A DNA stretch of 64,000 nt. Source: Dendrobium chrysotoxum. Its lineage: Eukaryota > Streptophyta > Magnoliopsida > Asparagales > Orchidaceae. Of the stretch, positions 20,265 to 30,412 are shown one piece after another. The notes below the pieces were generated by a model, which was given only the letters and a program-made list of their open reading frames with translations, was not told where the DNA came from and made no database searches. Both the position numbers and the translations under genes were made by a program. The stretch is from positions 11,986,764 through 12,050,763 of the forward strand of contig CM034310.1 of assembly GCA_019925795.1 (NCBI GenBank). The letters are read 5' to 3'. Every line of letters begins with the position of its first letter. Position 1 is the stretch's first letter.

Positions 20265-22621
20265 ATGTCTGGAAAAATTAATCTTCAACCTCAATATCAC
20301 TCCTGCTCAGTCTACTGAGGGTACTCAAATTGAGTTTTGATCAGGTTTTGAGAATGTACAATTTATATTCATTGCATCATAGACTTGGGTTGTTGTAACT
20401 GGTAATGACTCCACCACTCCACCAAGTCAGATCCTCATTAAGTCAACATCGAGGATGGGTTTATAGCTCCTCCCATAGCAACTAAACCCTTGTTCTTCTA
20501 TCATTTAACTTTCCCCAATCAGTTTCCATGTCCAAGGGGAAGTATGTTGTCAACCCTGAAACCCCTATATTTCAAAATTTTGAGTTGGGGTCATCTTCTG
20601 GAGTGAAGGAGATGACAAAAGCTCAACTTTGAAACATGAATTATCATATAAGATGGAGAGCTGAGAAGGCCAAGCTTATGAAAGAAGATAACCTAATCAC
20701 TACTGCAACTAAAGTAGCAAAGAAAAAGGATTTTGAAGCACCTGGGGCATAGTTAGTTGGTAGTATATTTCATCCATTATCAACTATTATTGGAAAGCAA
20801 AGTCCGGTCAAGATAGAGAAATCTTTCCCACTCCATTTCATAGAAGTCCTACCTTACCCTATTTATCTGAAAGAAAGAGAAAATTTAAATATTTATTAGA
20901 CAGATTGATTCATGACTATGCCACTGGTTATGGGCAGTCAAAGATTGAATTTTTGAGTGCCAAGGATGTCATTTCAAACAAAGTACAACCACACTCAAAG
21001 GTTGAATTTTTTAGAAGCATCTCCCCCTACTAAGAGAGGAGTACCATTCCAAAAATCATGTCTAAGCCTACCGTCTGTTGTTATGGATTATCACAAAGAA
21101 CCAAAGAAGTTCGCATATAATAATCAGCATGCAACATGAGTTCATGAGCAAAGTTGGTAAAATCCTATCAGTTCTATGGGATATGAAGTATTAACCCACT
21201 AAGGATATAATCCCATATCTCCTCCATCTTCAGATTAGTCTAGGAATCTTCTATTGAGAACTTCTAGTCATCCTTCAGGTCAACAAATAAGGGTTGATCG
21301 GCATCAATTATGAGGTATCAAATCATCTTCTTATTTTGATAAGAGGAGACTAAAGTTCACAAATCAGTTAGCCTCATTATTTGACAGGGAAAGGGTTTGG
21401 CGACCTATAATAGTTACCTCTCCAACTGCATCTAATTATTACATAACGGATGCAGTGGAGGAAAGGACAAGAAAGGGGAAGTTTGTAATCGAATTGTCTC
21501 ATAACTGAGAGTATACTCCAGTTGATATGCATCAAGTGGAAGGAAAATTAATCAAAGAGATGATGGATCATCTACAAGAATTTATCTGTTAGATCCGAGC
21601 AAGAAGCTGTATAAGATGCAAAAATGAATGAAGAGATGTTTAGTAGTTCAATATGGTAGATACCCATTCATCTCTATAAAGAGAGAAAAAAAGGGTAAGG
21701 GTGAAGCAGGACCTACTAACAATGATGATGATGAGGATGATGCATCAAATTCAACTTTCCATCTGTTAGAAAAATTGAGTCAAAAATATGAGTAATACTA
21801 TAAATGGAGAATAAGTTAGAAGAGATTATGGCTATAATTTACACCATACAACGTAACGTGCCTCCTGATCTAGATACTTAAGTCAAATATTCTCCTGATG
21901 AATCAATACAATTGAATAACAAGAATAAAGGGATAAGGATAGAAGAATCAAAGAAACCAATTAATATGCGTGTAAAGTAGAACCACCATCAGTGTAATCA
22001 GTAGATATCAAGCAAATAGTAGAATAGCAGGTCAAAGAAGCACTAGCTAAGCCTCAGGGTACTTCATCTATTCTGAAGGGTAGACCATATCTAAAAGAAT
22101 ATGACTTGTTCCCTCAGCTAAAAAATTTCATACCACCTTCATTCAAGAACTTCAATGGTACAGGTAACCCTAAGCAACATCTCATGCATTTTAGAGCTAG
22201 TTGTTGTAATGTTGAAGACAGCGATGCTCTGTTATTCAAGAAGATTGTTAGCAGCTTATCTAGTATTATATTTGATTAGTATGTTGAACTATCCCATGGG
22301 TTGGTCCATACCTTCAGTGACTTAAAAGCTATATTTGTGAAGTGATTTGCTGGTGCAAAGCATCATATCACTGTCAGTGATCTGATAGTTGAGAAATAGA
22401 AACTAAGCAAAATATTGGTAGATTATATCTTTAGAATCCTTAATAAATTATATTGTTCATCTTTCCAGGAACCCCCAAGAGCACAAAATCCCATCCAAGT
22501 TGATCTAGTAGCTCGTGAGGAGCATAATAAAATTTCTAATGAAGATTATAAGGAAGTGCGAGTTGATCAAGCTTCTAAAGTCTCGAGGGAGGGAGAGAAG
22601 AATAAATCTGAGTTATCATAA
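20265..22621 (+). pseudogene. G2 gag
   Basis: The clearest part is the retrotransposon gag core at about 22090-22480: FIPPSFKNFNGTGNPKQHLM, KKIVSSLSS, YVELSHGLVHTFSDLKAIFV, FAGAKHHITVSDLIVEK. It has several stops (for example where FDWYVEL and VKRFAGA are expected). It is followed by an open tail 22415-22621 (DYIFRILNKLYCSSFQEPPR) rich in Lys and Glu. Upstream sequence from the first ATG at 20265 is a poorly conserved N-terminal part with words such as RWRAEKAKLMKEDN near 20650. Gag would form the nucleocapsid. Boundaries are approximate because no single frame stays open. Confidence 0.65.
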
Positions 22622-23367
22622 AATAATAGCTATTTTTACAAGCAGATAGCAAATGCCTCTTAATCCTTTATCCTTGTATAACTTTTATTTCATCCCACAC
22701 GGGACTAAGAAAGTAATGAAAAAAGATTATGCATATATCATATTTATTTCTATTGATGAATATTTGGAACAAAATTTAAATAATAATGAAAATAATTCTC
22801 AATAAATATCTATAAATGATATAGATGAACAATTCCAATATTACTATGATAGTGATTCCTCTATACTTGATATGCAAGGTCATCTATCAATATCAAATTA
22901 GAGACATCTGATTCAGATAGTCCAACAGATCACAATCAATTGGCAATCAAAGATTAGCAATCAAAACCTAGTGAAGATCCTTCCTTTGAAGAAGTAGCAT
23001 AAGTCAACCTTCATAGTTGTAAAGTTTTACCTCTATGAACTGTAGCTACAAATAAAGGGAAGCAGGTTGTAGAAAATCTATAAGTTTTCAACCAACCTCA
23101 ACAAGCTAAACAACCAGATGTAGAGAATATAAAAATTCTAAAGGTCGATTACAATGTCTTAGCACACCTTATAAATCTGCCTATGAAATAGTGTATCTAT
23201 GATGCTTTGGTTCTCTCCAAACAAACTAGGGAGGCCTTAATCAAAGCCTTATTCGACTTAGAGATCTATATGGCTCAACTAGCATCAACGCAGTCGGAAG
23301 AAGAAGCGTTATACTTTAACAAACTTCTAGGAGTGAATTTTTTAATGAAGATTTACTACTAAGAATT

Positions 23368-23686
23368 ATGGATCATAATTGTTTGTTGAACATTTTTGTA
23401 AATGTAAATAACTTTAAATTATCTCATGTACTTGTTGATTTGGGTGCATCGGTCAACATCATGAATCTTAGAACTCTTGCATATTTGAAGGTGGATACTC
23501 ATAAACTTTACTATGATAAAAGATGTTGTGAGGATTCAACGAGAAGGGCGACAGAGCTTTGAGTTTGATAACCCTGCTACTAGAAATAGAAACCTAAAAA
23601 ATTGAAGCCAAATTCCATATAATAGATTTTGAAGCTTCTTTTAAAACACTCCTAGGTAGACCTTGGCTCAATGAATATAGAATGTG
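23368..23686 (+). pseudogene. G2 aspartic protease, N-terminal part (split by C1)
   Basis: It reads LLNIFVNVNNFKLSHVLVDL, then GASVNIMNLRTLAYLKVD. The catalytic triad expected as D-S/T-G appears as Asp-Leu-Gly within VDLGAS. The second hallmark, LLGRPWLNEYRM, ends exactly at the C1 insertion point. After the insertion the frame continues at 33817 with MPSTLH, the phrase that normally follows in Tat/Ogre proteases, so the gene was continuous before C1 arrived. The region 22622-23367 before it is linker without a recognised domain. Confidence 0.75.
23682..23686. other. C1 target site duplication, left copy
   Basis: GAATG lies directly before TGTTGCAAATC and is matched at 33812-33816 after the 3' LTR. 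Confidence 0.9.
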
Positions 23687-23944
23687 TTGCAAATCTAGGT
23701 TTCAGGATTATAGTTTTGATGATAATAAATATTTCTGTGTTCTATTTTTAATTGGCTAACATTTCAGGGGCAAACAATCAAATGCAACCCAAGCAAACTC
23801 AAGATCGGGTCAGCATGTGTTTAAATATATTTTTTCCCTTACTTAAGTCAAATTTAATGTAATTGATCCCCTAGCTAAGTAACCTTACACACACACACTC
23901 AGGGGGAGAGTTTTAGTGAATTAGAGTTTCTGTTCATTTTTTAT

Positions 23945-24740
23945 TCTAATCATCCTGGATGATATTCACATCATCCTGGATGATCCAGTGAAAAAAGAAA
24001 CCCTAATTAGGGCGATCAAGTTAAGTTGATCTGATTAAGCCGATCGTCCTGGACGATCCTCTTATCGTAAAAGAAGACAGGGTCAAATCAGAAATTCTTA
24101 GCCGCCAGATCAAGTTAGGAAAGTTTTTATTTTTAGAGATTTTGTCTGATCATCACGTATCATCCTGGATGATCCATTAAAATCATGCCTAAATTAGTTT
24201 GGTAATTAAAGAAAGCAATTAATGTCTGATTGCTACTATCATATCATCCCGGACGATCGAAATATCATATGGGATGATACATGCAAAATCATGACCGTCC
24301 AGAGCAATTCAGCTGGCCGAACAAAATGATTCTCTGTATGATATGCCCATTTTTGAACTAATCGTATGGGATGATAGAAATATCATCCTAGATGTTCAAG
24401 TCTTTTTAAATCGTACAGCACATTTTGTGCAGTCTGATCAGCACGATGCTTATGACAATTTTGGCTGTTTTGAACTAATTATATAGGACGATAGACACAT
24501 CATCCCAGATGATTAAATCATTATGAGATTGTCTAGCATAAGTTTCCCTAGATGAACAAAACTATTCTCTGGACGAAATTCCTGATTTACACTAATCATC
24601 CCAGATAATCACAGAATCGTACGGGACGATATGAACAAACTTTTCTTCTAATCATCCAGAGAAATCAGATCATCCAGGATAAAATATGAGTTTTTACACT
24701 AATCATACAAGATGATCCATCGATCGTCCTAGATAATATG
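23945..24740. repeat. Palindrome cluster in C1 5' LTR
   Basis: Perfect ATCATCCTGGATGAT occurs at 23949-23963 and 23970-23984, with a GATCGTCCTGGACGATC site near 24043-24059 and many degenerate ones. C1 favours the CATCC/GGATG arms, whereas C2 to C5 favour CGTAC/GTACG. Confidence 0.85.
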
Positions 24741-24984
24741 TGACAACCAGTTGAGATTTAGGGTAATTTTTGAGCCCTCCTTTAAAAGATCTTTTTCTTT
24801 TAACAAAAAAATCTTTTGTCACTTTCCTTTCTAGAGAAATCCTTGAGAGAGAGAGAGGATCTTATGAGGGGGAGTTTGTGAGGGATTCACAAAGGTTTCT
24901 CCAAGCAAGGATCTGAGTCGTCTTCTCTGTTTGTCATCTTTTTTCTTGTCGGTGTCTCTTGGGAGGATCGTTCGCAAGAAGATC

Positions 24985-25115
24985 CAGGTTCTCTGCCTGC
25001 TTCAGGAGGAAGCGAAAGGAGTCGAGGTTCTCTGCCTACTTCAGGAGAAAGCAAAAGGAGTACAGGTTCTCTGCTTACTTCAGAAGGAAGTAAAAGGAGT
25101 TCAGGTTCTCTACCT
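24985..25115 (+). repeat. 39-bp tandem repeat in C1 5' LTR
   Basis: Three full units and one partial begin GTTCTCTGCCTGCTTCAGGA. The unit length is a multiple of three, which gives a fortuitous 13-residue protein repeat (VLCLLQEEAKGVE). The 3' LTR has the same array at about 33270-33400. Confidence 0.85.
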
Positions 25116-25234
25116 CATCGATTTAATGGAAAGGAGATTTTTGTACAGGCTTCTCCGCCTTACTGTGGGAGGAAAAGGATAGTCACTTAGTGTTAGTGCA
25201 ATACTCAAAGGGGAGGCTCTAGGGAGTGGACGTA

Positions 25235-25261
25235 GGTCAAGTTGACCAAACCACTATAAAA
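25235..25261 (+). promoter_or_regulatory. C1 5' LTR core promoter: palindromic W-box and TATA box
   Basis: GGTCAAGTTGACC (25235-25247) is a perfect 6-bp inverted repeat around one base and holds TTGACC, the WRKY-binding W-box core, on both strands. TATAAAA follows at 25255-25261. Transcription would start about 30 bp further on, defining U3/R. WRKY control is an inference. Confidence 0.6.
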
Positions 25262-25497
25262 TCTAGTGTGTTCTTTCTGATTAATTTATGCACTTAATTT
25301 TCTCCGTTAATATCTGCTTGGGTGAAATCTGTGATTGATCTTTTCATTGCTGTGTTTACTTGTTTCTGTTGCAAATTATCAAAAGATCTTTCCTATTGCT
25401 CACAAATTTTTAAAACTACCAATTCATCACCCCCCCCCCCCTCTTAGTTAACCTCAGGACTAGTTCATAAGGGCTTAACATCCCTATCAAACTTTCA

Positions 25498-25529
25498 AGT
25501 GGTATCAGAGCATACCTACTTGACTTTCA
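25498..25529 (+). repeat. 32-bp LTR extension containing a fossil primer site
   Basis: After an older LTR end (ACTTTCA at 25497) comes AG plus a perfect TGGTATCAGAGC (25500-25511), then a second ACTTTCA ending at 25529. The 3' LTR has the same 32 bp (33780-33811), and the target duplication follows it, so the extension is part of the LTR proper. Confidence 0.85.
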
Positions 25530-25531
25530 AG

Positions 25532-25543
25532 TGGTATCAGAGA
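25532..25543 (+). other. C1 primer binding site (initiator tRNA-Met)
   Basis: TGGTATCAGAGA, 11 of 12 to the iMet complement, sits two bases after the LTR end at 25529. Confidence 0.8.
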
Positions 25544-25584
25544 GGGATTCAAAAATTAAGTTTAAAAACTTTTGAATTTGATCC

Positions 25585-27405
25585 ATGGCTAACTTTGGTA
25601 ATCGTAATACTGCTGAAGGTTATTTAATTATACGACCACCATTGTTTGATAAAATACCTTTTGATTTTTGAAAAACTAGCATGTCCACTTTTCTTCAATC
25701 TATAGATTATCGCATGTGGATGCTTGTTAAGGATGGCTATAAATCACCTTTTAGAATGGTTAACAATGTTAAAACTGAACTGCCTTTCACTGAATGGACT
25801 TTTGGTGATCAGGACTTAGCCCAACTGAATGCCAAATATTTGAACTATTTTTTCTGTGCATTAAAATCTGAGGATTACATGTGTGTCTCAACCTGGTAAA
25901 GAAATTTAGGATAGATTGTGCATCACTTATGAAGGTACATCTAAAGTCAAATAGTTTAGGTTAAACATATTGCTTCATGATTATAACTTTTCCACATGAA
26001 ATCCAGTGAGTCTATATCTAAATGTATACTAGGTTTACACAGATTATAACATCCCTGTATGCCTTAGAAGAGAACTAACCAACTATGAAAAGTCAATAAA
26101 ATCTTGAGATGCTTGTCCTCTTCCTATGATGAGAAAATAACTGTGATCATTAAATCTAAGGATTTGAATGCCTATTCTATTAATAACTTACTTGGATCAC
26201 TCATTGCTTACGAGCAGGGGGTGAACCAAAGACAGCTTGATGTAGGTGAGAAAAAGAAGGAGAAAACTGTGGTACTGAAAGCTAATGATACTGACACTGA
26301 CTCTTTCAGGTCAGATAGCGATGATGTTGCCTTAATCACTAGGTAATTTAAAAGCTTTCTAAGGAAGAAACACAAGACTTTCAGAAGTGGAACAAAGGTA
26401 AGGGTAGTAAAAATTTTAAAGGTTCATCTGATACTGTATGTTTTGAATACAGGAAGCCTGGACATATAAAGGCTGATTATCCTACACTTAAAGCTCACCC
26501 AAGCAAGGAGAAGGGTGAGGAGAAACCCAAGTTCAAGAAGGATAAGAAGCGGATTCAAAAGGCATTCTGGACAGATTCTGCATCCGACTCCTCTGAGACT
26601 GAAGCTGAGGAGGAGACTACAAATTTGTGTCTGATGGCTGATGATCATCCTGATCATTCTGATCAACAAGAGGTATGTGAGCTTACTTATGATCAATTGC
26701 TAGAAGTTTCTGAGAAAATTCATTCATCTTATAGGAAACTTAAGAAATTGCATGCTAGCCTAAAATTAGATTTCTTAACTTTGCAAAAAAAGCATGATGT
26801 TGTGGTTAAAGATCATTCTATACTTGATAGCAATCACATGTCTTTACTTGATAAATTTGATGAATTGAACAAAAAGTATTCTGATTTAATTGTTGAGCAT
26901 GAGTTATTAAAAACATCGTATGTTGAATTAAAAGCTGCATTTAAAGAATTGAAACTCATGCATCTGATTTAGATAGTATGAACATCATCTAAAATTTGAA
27001 ATTATAAGTTTGAAAAATGAAAATGAATTTTTGAGTGTGAAAATTAGTACTTTTCAGAAAAATAAAACACCTCCTACTTTTGCATAATTTTATGCACCTC
27101 CACTTTTTGAAGAATCTGTTTCAAAATCATCAAAGCATGTTTCATTCAAACCTAGGAAGAGGTAATATCACTCATATAGATAAGTTAACCCTTTTCCTGG
27201 AGTTAGAAGTTTTTCTTGTGGCATGTTTGGACACATCTCTCACACCTACAATGTTCACCATAGTACACATTGCATATGGAGGCCCAAATTACATGTTTCA
27301 CAGCATAGCACACATGCATTGCATTCTTCTTTTCATAAGAAGGAACCCAAACTTATTTGGATTCCTAAATCTGATATTTGATGATTTTATAGGTGTGCTC
27401 TCACA
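25585..27405 (+). pseudogene. C1 gag with coiled coil and two zinc knuckles
   Basis: It starts MANFGNRNTAEGY at 25585. A TGA replaces Trp at 25669, then an open piece 25681-25899 reads STFLQSIDYRMWMLVKDGY. After frameshifts, 26104-26346 matches SSYDEKITVI...LIAYEQGVNQRQ. Knuckle 1 at about 26427-26475 reads VCFEYRKPGHIKADYP: it keeps the first Cys and the His but has Tyr at two Cys positions. 26625-26972 is a Leu/Lys/Glu-rich likely coiled coil (KLKKLHASLKLDFLTLQKKH). Knuckle 2 near 27213-27245 reads FSCGMFGHISHT. The layout is the same as in C2, C4 and C5. Confidence 0.8.
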
Positions 27406-27409
27406 CAAA

Positions 27410-27742
27410 ATCTCGTGAGAGCATGTGGTACCTGGATAGCAGATGCTCAAGACATATAACTGAGATATAAAACAATTCATTTCGCTAGAGGCCAGGGCTG
27501 GAGGCAAGGTTACACTTGGAGACAATACCACCAGGAGGGTGGTAAGAACAGGTATAATTAGTGATTCAAACAATTTCATTATTAACAATATTTTGCTTAT
27601 AGATGGACTGAAACACAACTTGCTGAGTATCACTCAACTCTGTGACAAAGGATACAACATTAAATTCCTGCCCACTTGCTGCATTATAAGCTTAAATGAC
27701 AAAATTATTCTACAGGGATAAAGGATCAACAATGTTTATATA
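27410..27742 (+). pseudogene. C1 aspartic protease region
   Basis: MWYLDSRCSRHIT near 27425-27465 is the copia protease active site, with the Gly of DSG changed to Arg. The open piece 27539-27721 continues SNNFIINNILLIDGLKHNLL and SITQLCDKGYNIKFLPTCC, the standard next block. Frameshifts near 27470-27530 separate the two. The protease would cut Gag-Pol; this copy lacks the needed Gly. Confidence 0.75.
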
Positions 27743-28760
27743 TTGGATGTAAGTTACTTTAAAGATGATGTTTCAATTTACTTAAAAATTGCTGCTAATG
27801 AGTCTTGGTTATGGCACAGAAGATTACATAATGCCAGCATGAAAACCCATAGGAGAGTCACCCGAAAGGACTTAGTTAGAGGAGTCCCTAAGCTTAAGTT
27901 CACTAAGGACCACCTGTGGGATGCCTGTCAATTAGGGAAGCAAGTCCAGTCCTCCTTCCACTCCATTAAGGACATCAGCACCTCTAGACCTTTAGAAGTC
28001 CTTCACATGGATCTCTTTGGACCCATTAGCACTGCCATCTTAGGGGGGAAAGTTTATGGATTTGTGATTGTTGATGATTAGTCGAGGTTCACTTGGATTA
28101 AATTTTTGTCACATAAATCTGAGTCATTTGATGAGTTTAAATCTTTTTCCACTTGGATTTAGAGGAAGTTAGGTTATGAAATCTTGAGAGAGTTTGAAAA
28201 TGTGAGATTTGGATCATTCTGTGAGGAGCAAGGGTTTAGCCATAATTTTTCAGCTCCTAAGACCCCTCAGCAGAACGGGGTAGCTGAAAGGAAGAATAGG
28301 ACCTTAGTGGAAGCCGCTAGAGCCATGCTTGCTGAGTATTCACTTCCAAAATACTTTTAGACTGAAGTAGTGAACACTGCCTGTTATGTGCTGAATAGGG
28401 TGAATATTAGATCCAAACTGAATAAGACACCCTATGAGATCATTAAGGGTAGAACTCCAAACCTATCCCACCTTCATGTCTTTAGTTGTAAGGTTTTCAT
28501 CTGAATAATAGGAAATCATCCTTAGAACAATTTGACCCCAAATCTGATGAAGGAGTGTTCTTAGGCTATTCTAGTGTGGGGAAATCCTTTAGGGTGTTCA
28601 ATAAGAGGACTTAGGTGGTGGAGGAGACAACTCATGTGGTGTTTGATGAATCTGATCCTAAGGAGACTATGAGGAAGAAGAAGACGTATGAGAGATTACC
28701 CAAGGAGTTGAAAATGCAAATCTTGAAGAAAGGGTAGAGTCACAAAATACTTTACCTAGA
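27743..28760 (+). pseudogene. C1 integrase; second catalytic Asp deleted
   Basis: 27743-28081 holds the HHCC part (ESWLWHRRLHNASMKT, HLWDACQLGKQVQSSFHS) and the first core block (VLHMDLFGPISTAILGGKVY) with its Asp. Around 28178-28200 the sequence reads EILREFENV where C2 and C4 have a DHGGEFEN-type block. About six codons, including the second catalytic Asp, are gone. The Glu survives in PQQNGVAERKNRTL near 28270-28310. The C-terminal half (VLNRVNIRSKLNKTPYEI, GRTPNLSHLHVF) is readable with scattered stops. Confidence 0.8.
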
Positions 28761-29833
28761 GATTGGAGATATTCTTTGAGTCATCCTAAAGAACTGATCT
28801 TAGGAGACCCTTCTGATGGTGTTAGAACTAGGCATAGACTTAGGAAGGAAGTAAACCATTCTGCCTTTACCTCAATGACTGAACCCACCAACATCAATCA
28901 AGCCCTTTCTGATGAGTTTTGAATCTTAGCTATGTAAGAGGAACTGAATCAATTTGTAAGGAATGATGTTTGGAAATTAGTAGAAAGACCTAGGAATCAA
29001 AGTGTATTGGGAACCAAGTGGGTCTTTAAGAATAAGATGAATGATTCTGGTGTGGTGGTTAGAAATAAGGCAAGATTGGTGGCTGAGGGGTACAATCAAA
29101 TTAAAAGGATTGATTTTGAGGAGACTTTTGCCCCTGTAGCTAGATTGGAAGCCGTTAGAATGCTACTAGCCATTGCTTGTTATAAAGGATTTAAGTTATT
29201 TCAAATGGATGTCAAGAGTGCCTTTTTAAATGGGGTGATAAAAGAGGATGACTTTGTAGAGCAACCCCTAGGTTTTGAGAGTTTCCAATATCCAAATCAT
29301 GTTTACAAATTAAAAATGGCCTTATATGGATTGAAATAGGCACCCAAAGCTTGGTATGAGAGGCTTAGCATATTCCTACTAGAAAGAGAGTTTGTTAAGG
29401 GGAGCGTAGACACCACCCTTTTTCTGTGGAAAGTAGGTGATTATTTACTCATTGTCAAGATCTATATTGATGATATACTTTTTAAATCTTATGATAAAGA
29501 CTTATGTGATGACATTTCTAAAATAATGAGTAAGAAGTTTGAGATGAGTATAATGGAAGAATTGTCCTACTTTTTGGGGTTTAGCATAAGGCAAATGGAT
29601 AATGGAACTTTTTTGAATCAATCAAAATATACTAAGGACATCTTAAAGAAATATGAAATGAACAAAGCTAAGCCAATCAACACTCCTATGAGTTCTAGTG
29701 TTCAGTTAGATAAGGATTCAAATGGAAAATCTATTGTTCAAAAGAAGTTTAGGGGAATAATTGGATCACTACTTTACCTGACTGCTAGCCGACCTGATAT
29801 TATGTTTAGTGTGTGTCTTTGTGCTAGGTTTTA
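28761..29833 (+). pseudogene. C1 reverse transcriptase
   Basis: The linker (ELILGDPSDGVRTRHRLRKE) is followed by the RVT_2 domain. The open piece 29007-29339 reads GTKWVFKNKMNDSGVVVRNK, FQMDVKSAFLNGVIKED (first Asp) and KMALYGLK. After a stop at 29337, the YIDDILF box (the other two Asp, intact) lies near 29466. The open piece 29526-29834 has LSYFLGFSIRQMDNGTFLNQ and GIIGSLLYLTASRPDIMFSV. All three RT catalytic acids are still encoded. Stops rather than active-site loss kill the enzyme. Confidence 0.85.
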
Positions 29834-30412
29834 AGCTGATCCTAAAGAGTCCCACCTGACTGCTGTTAAGAGAATTCTTAGATATGTTTTAGGGATCCCA
29901 AATCTAGGAATCTGGTACCCTAGGTACAGCACTTCTTTTGAGATTATTGGATATTCTGATTCTAACTTTATAGGATGTATGGTGGATAGAAAGAGTACTT
30001 TTGGAACTTGCCAATTTATAGGACAATCTTTAGTCTCCTGGTCCAGTAGTAAATAGAACTCACTTGCACTTTCCACTACTAAAGCTGAGTACATTGCCTT
30101 AGGAAGTTGTGTGGCCCAAGTCCTTTGGTTAAGCAATAAGTTTTGGATTTAGGATTACCTGTTGGCATTATTTTAGTTCTGTGTGATAATACTAGTGCCA
30201 TCTGTATTTCTAAGAATCCAATCCAACACTCTAGAATCAAACACATTGATATAAGGCATCACTTCATTAGGGACCATGTTACAAAAGGGGACATTGAGCT
30301 ATATCATATAGCAACTGAAAATCAACTGGCTGACATATTTACTAAACCACTAGCCTTTGACTCATTCAGCATTTTGAGGACCAGACTGGGTGTGATTGAC
30401 ATAAATGCATGA
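29834..30412 (+). pseudogene. C1 RNase H and pol end
   Basis: Readable blocks are SHLTAVKRILRYVLGIPNLG, EIIGYSDSNFIGC with the first RNase H Asp, TKAEYIALGSCVAQVLWL with the Glu, and the open piece 30143-30412 with LVLCDNTSAICISKNPIQHS, RIKHIDIRHHFIRDHVTKGD and ENQLADIFTKPLAF. Pol ends at the TGA at 30410-30412 after GVIDINA. A stop lies near 30053 and a frame change near 30140. RNase H removes the RNA strand during reverse transcription. Confidence 0.85.

Larger units (their letters stand above)
23687..25529 (+). repeat. C1 5' LTR (1843 bp)
   Basis: The order is TGTTGCAAATCTAGG start, CACACACAC-CAGGGGGAGAG (23889-23910), palindrome zone, (GA)n near 24845-24858, three to four 39-bp repeats, TATA box, a poly-C run (25430-25441), and a 32-bp 3' extension that contains a second primer-site sequence (25498-25529). 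Confidence 0.9.

Noticed and set aside
23945..24740. Repeated palindromes resembling a CRISPR-like or satellite array
   Set aside because: Spacing and spacers are irregular, the sites are themselves palindromic, and they lie inside a defined plant LTR with the same layout in its partner LTR.
25430..25441. Poly-C runs near LTR ends as a functional element
   Set aside because: The length varies between the two LTRs of one element (also about 33707-33720), as expected from slippage; the CT-rich context may matter but the run length probably does not.
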